5,503 nucleotides of DNA from contig USLP01000116.1 in NCBI GenBank assembly GCA_900555525.1, positions 1-5,503 on the forward strand, read 5' to 3'. The notes beneath the pieces are model-generated. The model did not search any database. It saw only the letters and a list, made by a program, of their open reading frames with translations, and had not been told where the DNA came from. The DNA comes from an uncultured Eubacteriales bacterium (GTDB taxonomy: Bacteria; Bacillota; Clostridia; UMGS1840). This document shows positions 4,973 through 5,503 of the stretch, one piece after another; position 1 is the stretch's first letter, and each line of letters opens with the position of its first letter. The translations under genes and the position numbers were made by a program.

Positions 4973-5503
4973 ATGAATACTTTATATTGTATTTTAACGG
5001 GAATATTCGGAGGAGCGCTCGGAACCTTTCCCGTGTCTTTAAGCGGTCATTTGGTATTTTGGCAAAAAGTCAATACGTCCGTGTCGGGGAATGATTCGTT
5101 TGTTTCGTTCGGTGCGGTGTCTGCCGTGTATTTCGGAATTTTTTTTGGTGTTTTGCTGTGCTACCATGAAAAAGTAATTCAGCTTATAAAAACGCTTTTT
5201 TCGGGTGCGCTTGTGAAAAACAGAGGAAGTGCGGAGGGTGAAGATTTGGAGGAGGACCTTCTTTGCCTTGCTTTTTACATTCCGTCGGTATTTTATATTG
5301 TGCTGTGCGAAAATGCGAATTACAGCGGAGTGCTTTTGTCGGCTCTTTTATGCATAACGGTTGTTATTGATTTTTTTGCGGATTTTGTTCCGCAGATTAA
5401 GGCAAACCGTATCGTTTCCGCACTTGCTACGGCGGTGCTGGGCTCTCTTTCCGCATTGGCGGGTCTTTGCGAGATTGCCTGCTTGTTTTTTGCGGGGCGA
5501 TTA
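4973..5503 (+). CDS. Divergent BacA/UppP-family membrane protein lacking the phosphatase residues (right end cut)
   Basis: ATG at 4973-4975 follows AAAAGGGAA with 7 bases spacing; 177 codons are visible and the frame is open at the edge (the family is about 270). Hydrophobic segments lie near residues 3-22, 43-64, 97-112, 118-138 and 148-175, with an acidic loop GSAEGEDLEED at 85-95. GIFGGALGTFPVSLSGHLVF (10-29) aligns with the UppP signature G..EG.TEFLPVSS.GH, and VSFGAVSAVYFG with its second helix. UppP recycles undecaprenyl diphosphate, the carrier for peptidoglycan, by removing a phosphate at the membrane. Here both Glu of E..xE are Gly (13, 17), the second Ser is Leu23, and the region matching PG.SRSG reads AGLCEIA, so the Arg is lost; Pro20, Ser22, Gly25 and His26 remain. 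I infer a family member that is not a phosphatase, perhaps a carrier-lipid binder or transporter. Family membership rests mainly on the first motif. Confidence 0.7.
   Translation, partial: MNTLYCILTGIFGGALGTFPVSLSGHLVFWQKVNTSVSGNDSFVSFGAVSAVYFGIFFGVLLCYHEKVIQLIKTLFSGALVKNRGSAEGEDLEEDLLCLAFYIPSVFYIVLCENANYSGVLLSALLCITVVIDFFADFVPQIKANRIVSALATAVLGSLSALAGLCEIACLFFAGRL

Overview
The window joins two stretches of different character. Positions from about 1205 to 5503 look like a moderate-GC Clostridia-type (Bacillota) chromosome. The signs are the hisS-aspS gene pair, sigma-A promoters with 17-base spacers, strong AGGAGG ribosome binding sites, TTG and ATC starts, and an attenuated infC leader. Positions 1 to about 1170 are much more AT-rich and encode low-complexity Met/Asn protein. 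They resemble a different, low-GC Firmicute or Mollicute-like genome, so a chimeric contig is the most economical reading, although a true rearrangement cannot be excluded.

Layout, left to right. A partial gene on the minus strand runs off the left edge (1-119). Upstream of it is a 346-codon minus-strand ORF that is very rich in Met, Asn and Pro (164-1204). Overlapping the start of that ORF in another frame is the 5' part of infC (translation initiation factor IF-3). It has an ATC start, and its C-terminal domain is missing because the sequence switches to the Met/Asn ORF within a purine-rich tract. The infC leader (about 1407-1625) has a clear promoter, an upstream hairpin and an intrinsic terminator that can pair alternatively, as in an L20-type attenuator. 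Next comes aspS (1701-3493), split by a one-base frameshift at about 2525, and then an intact hisS (3486-4757) that overlaps aspS by 8 bases. The intergenic region 4758-4972 holds a minus-strand promoter for hisS-aspS and two tandem plus-strand promoters. The plus-strand gene (4973 to the right edge) is a divergent member of the BacA/UppP undecaprenyl-diphosphatase family in which the residues needed for phosphatase activity are replaced.

Functionally, the right part is a translation block (HisRS, AspRS, IF-3) next to a cell-envelope lipid-carrier-related membrane protein. The most interesting points are the UppP-like pseudoenzyme, the infC attenuator, and the infC/Met-Asn junction. No tRNA, rRNA, CRISPR array or insertion sequence was seen.
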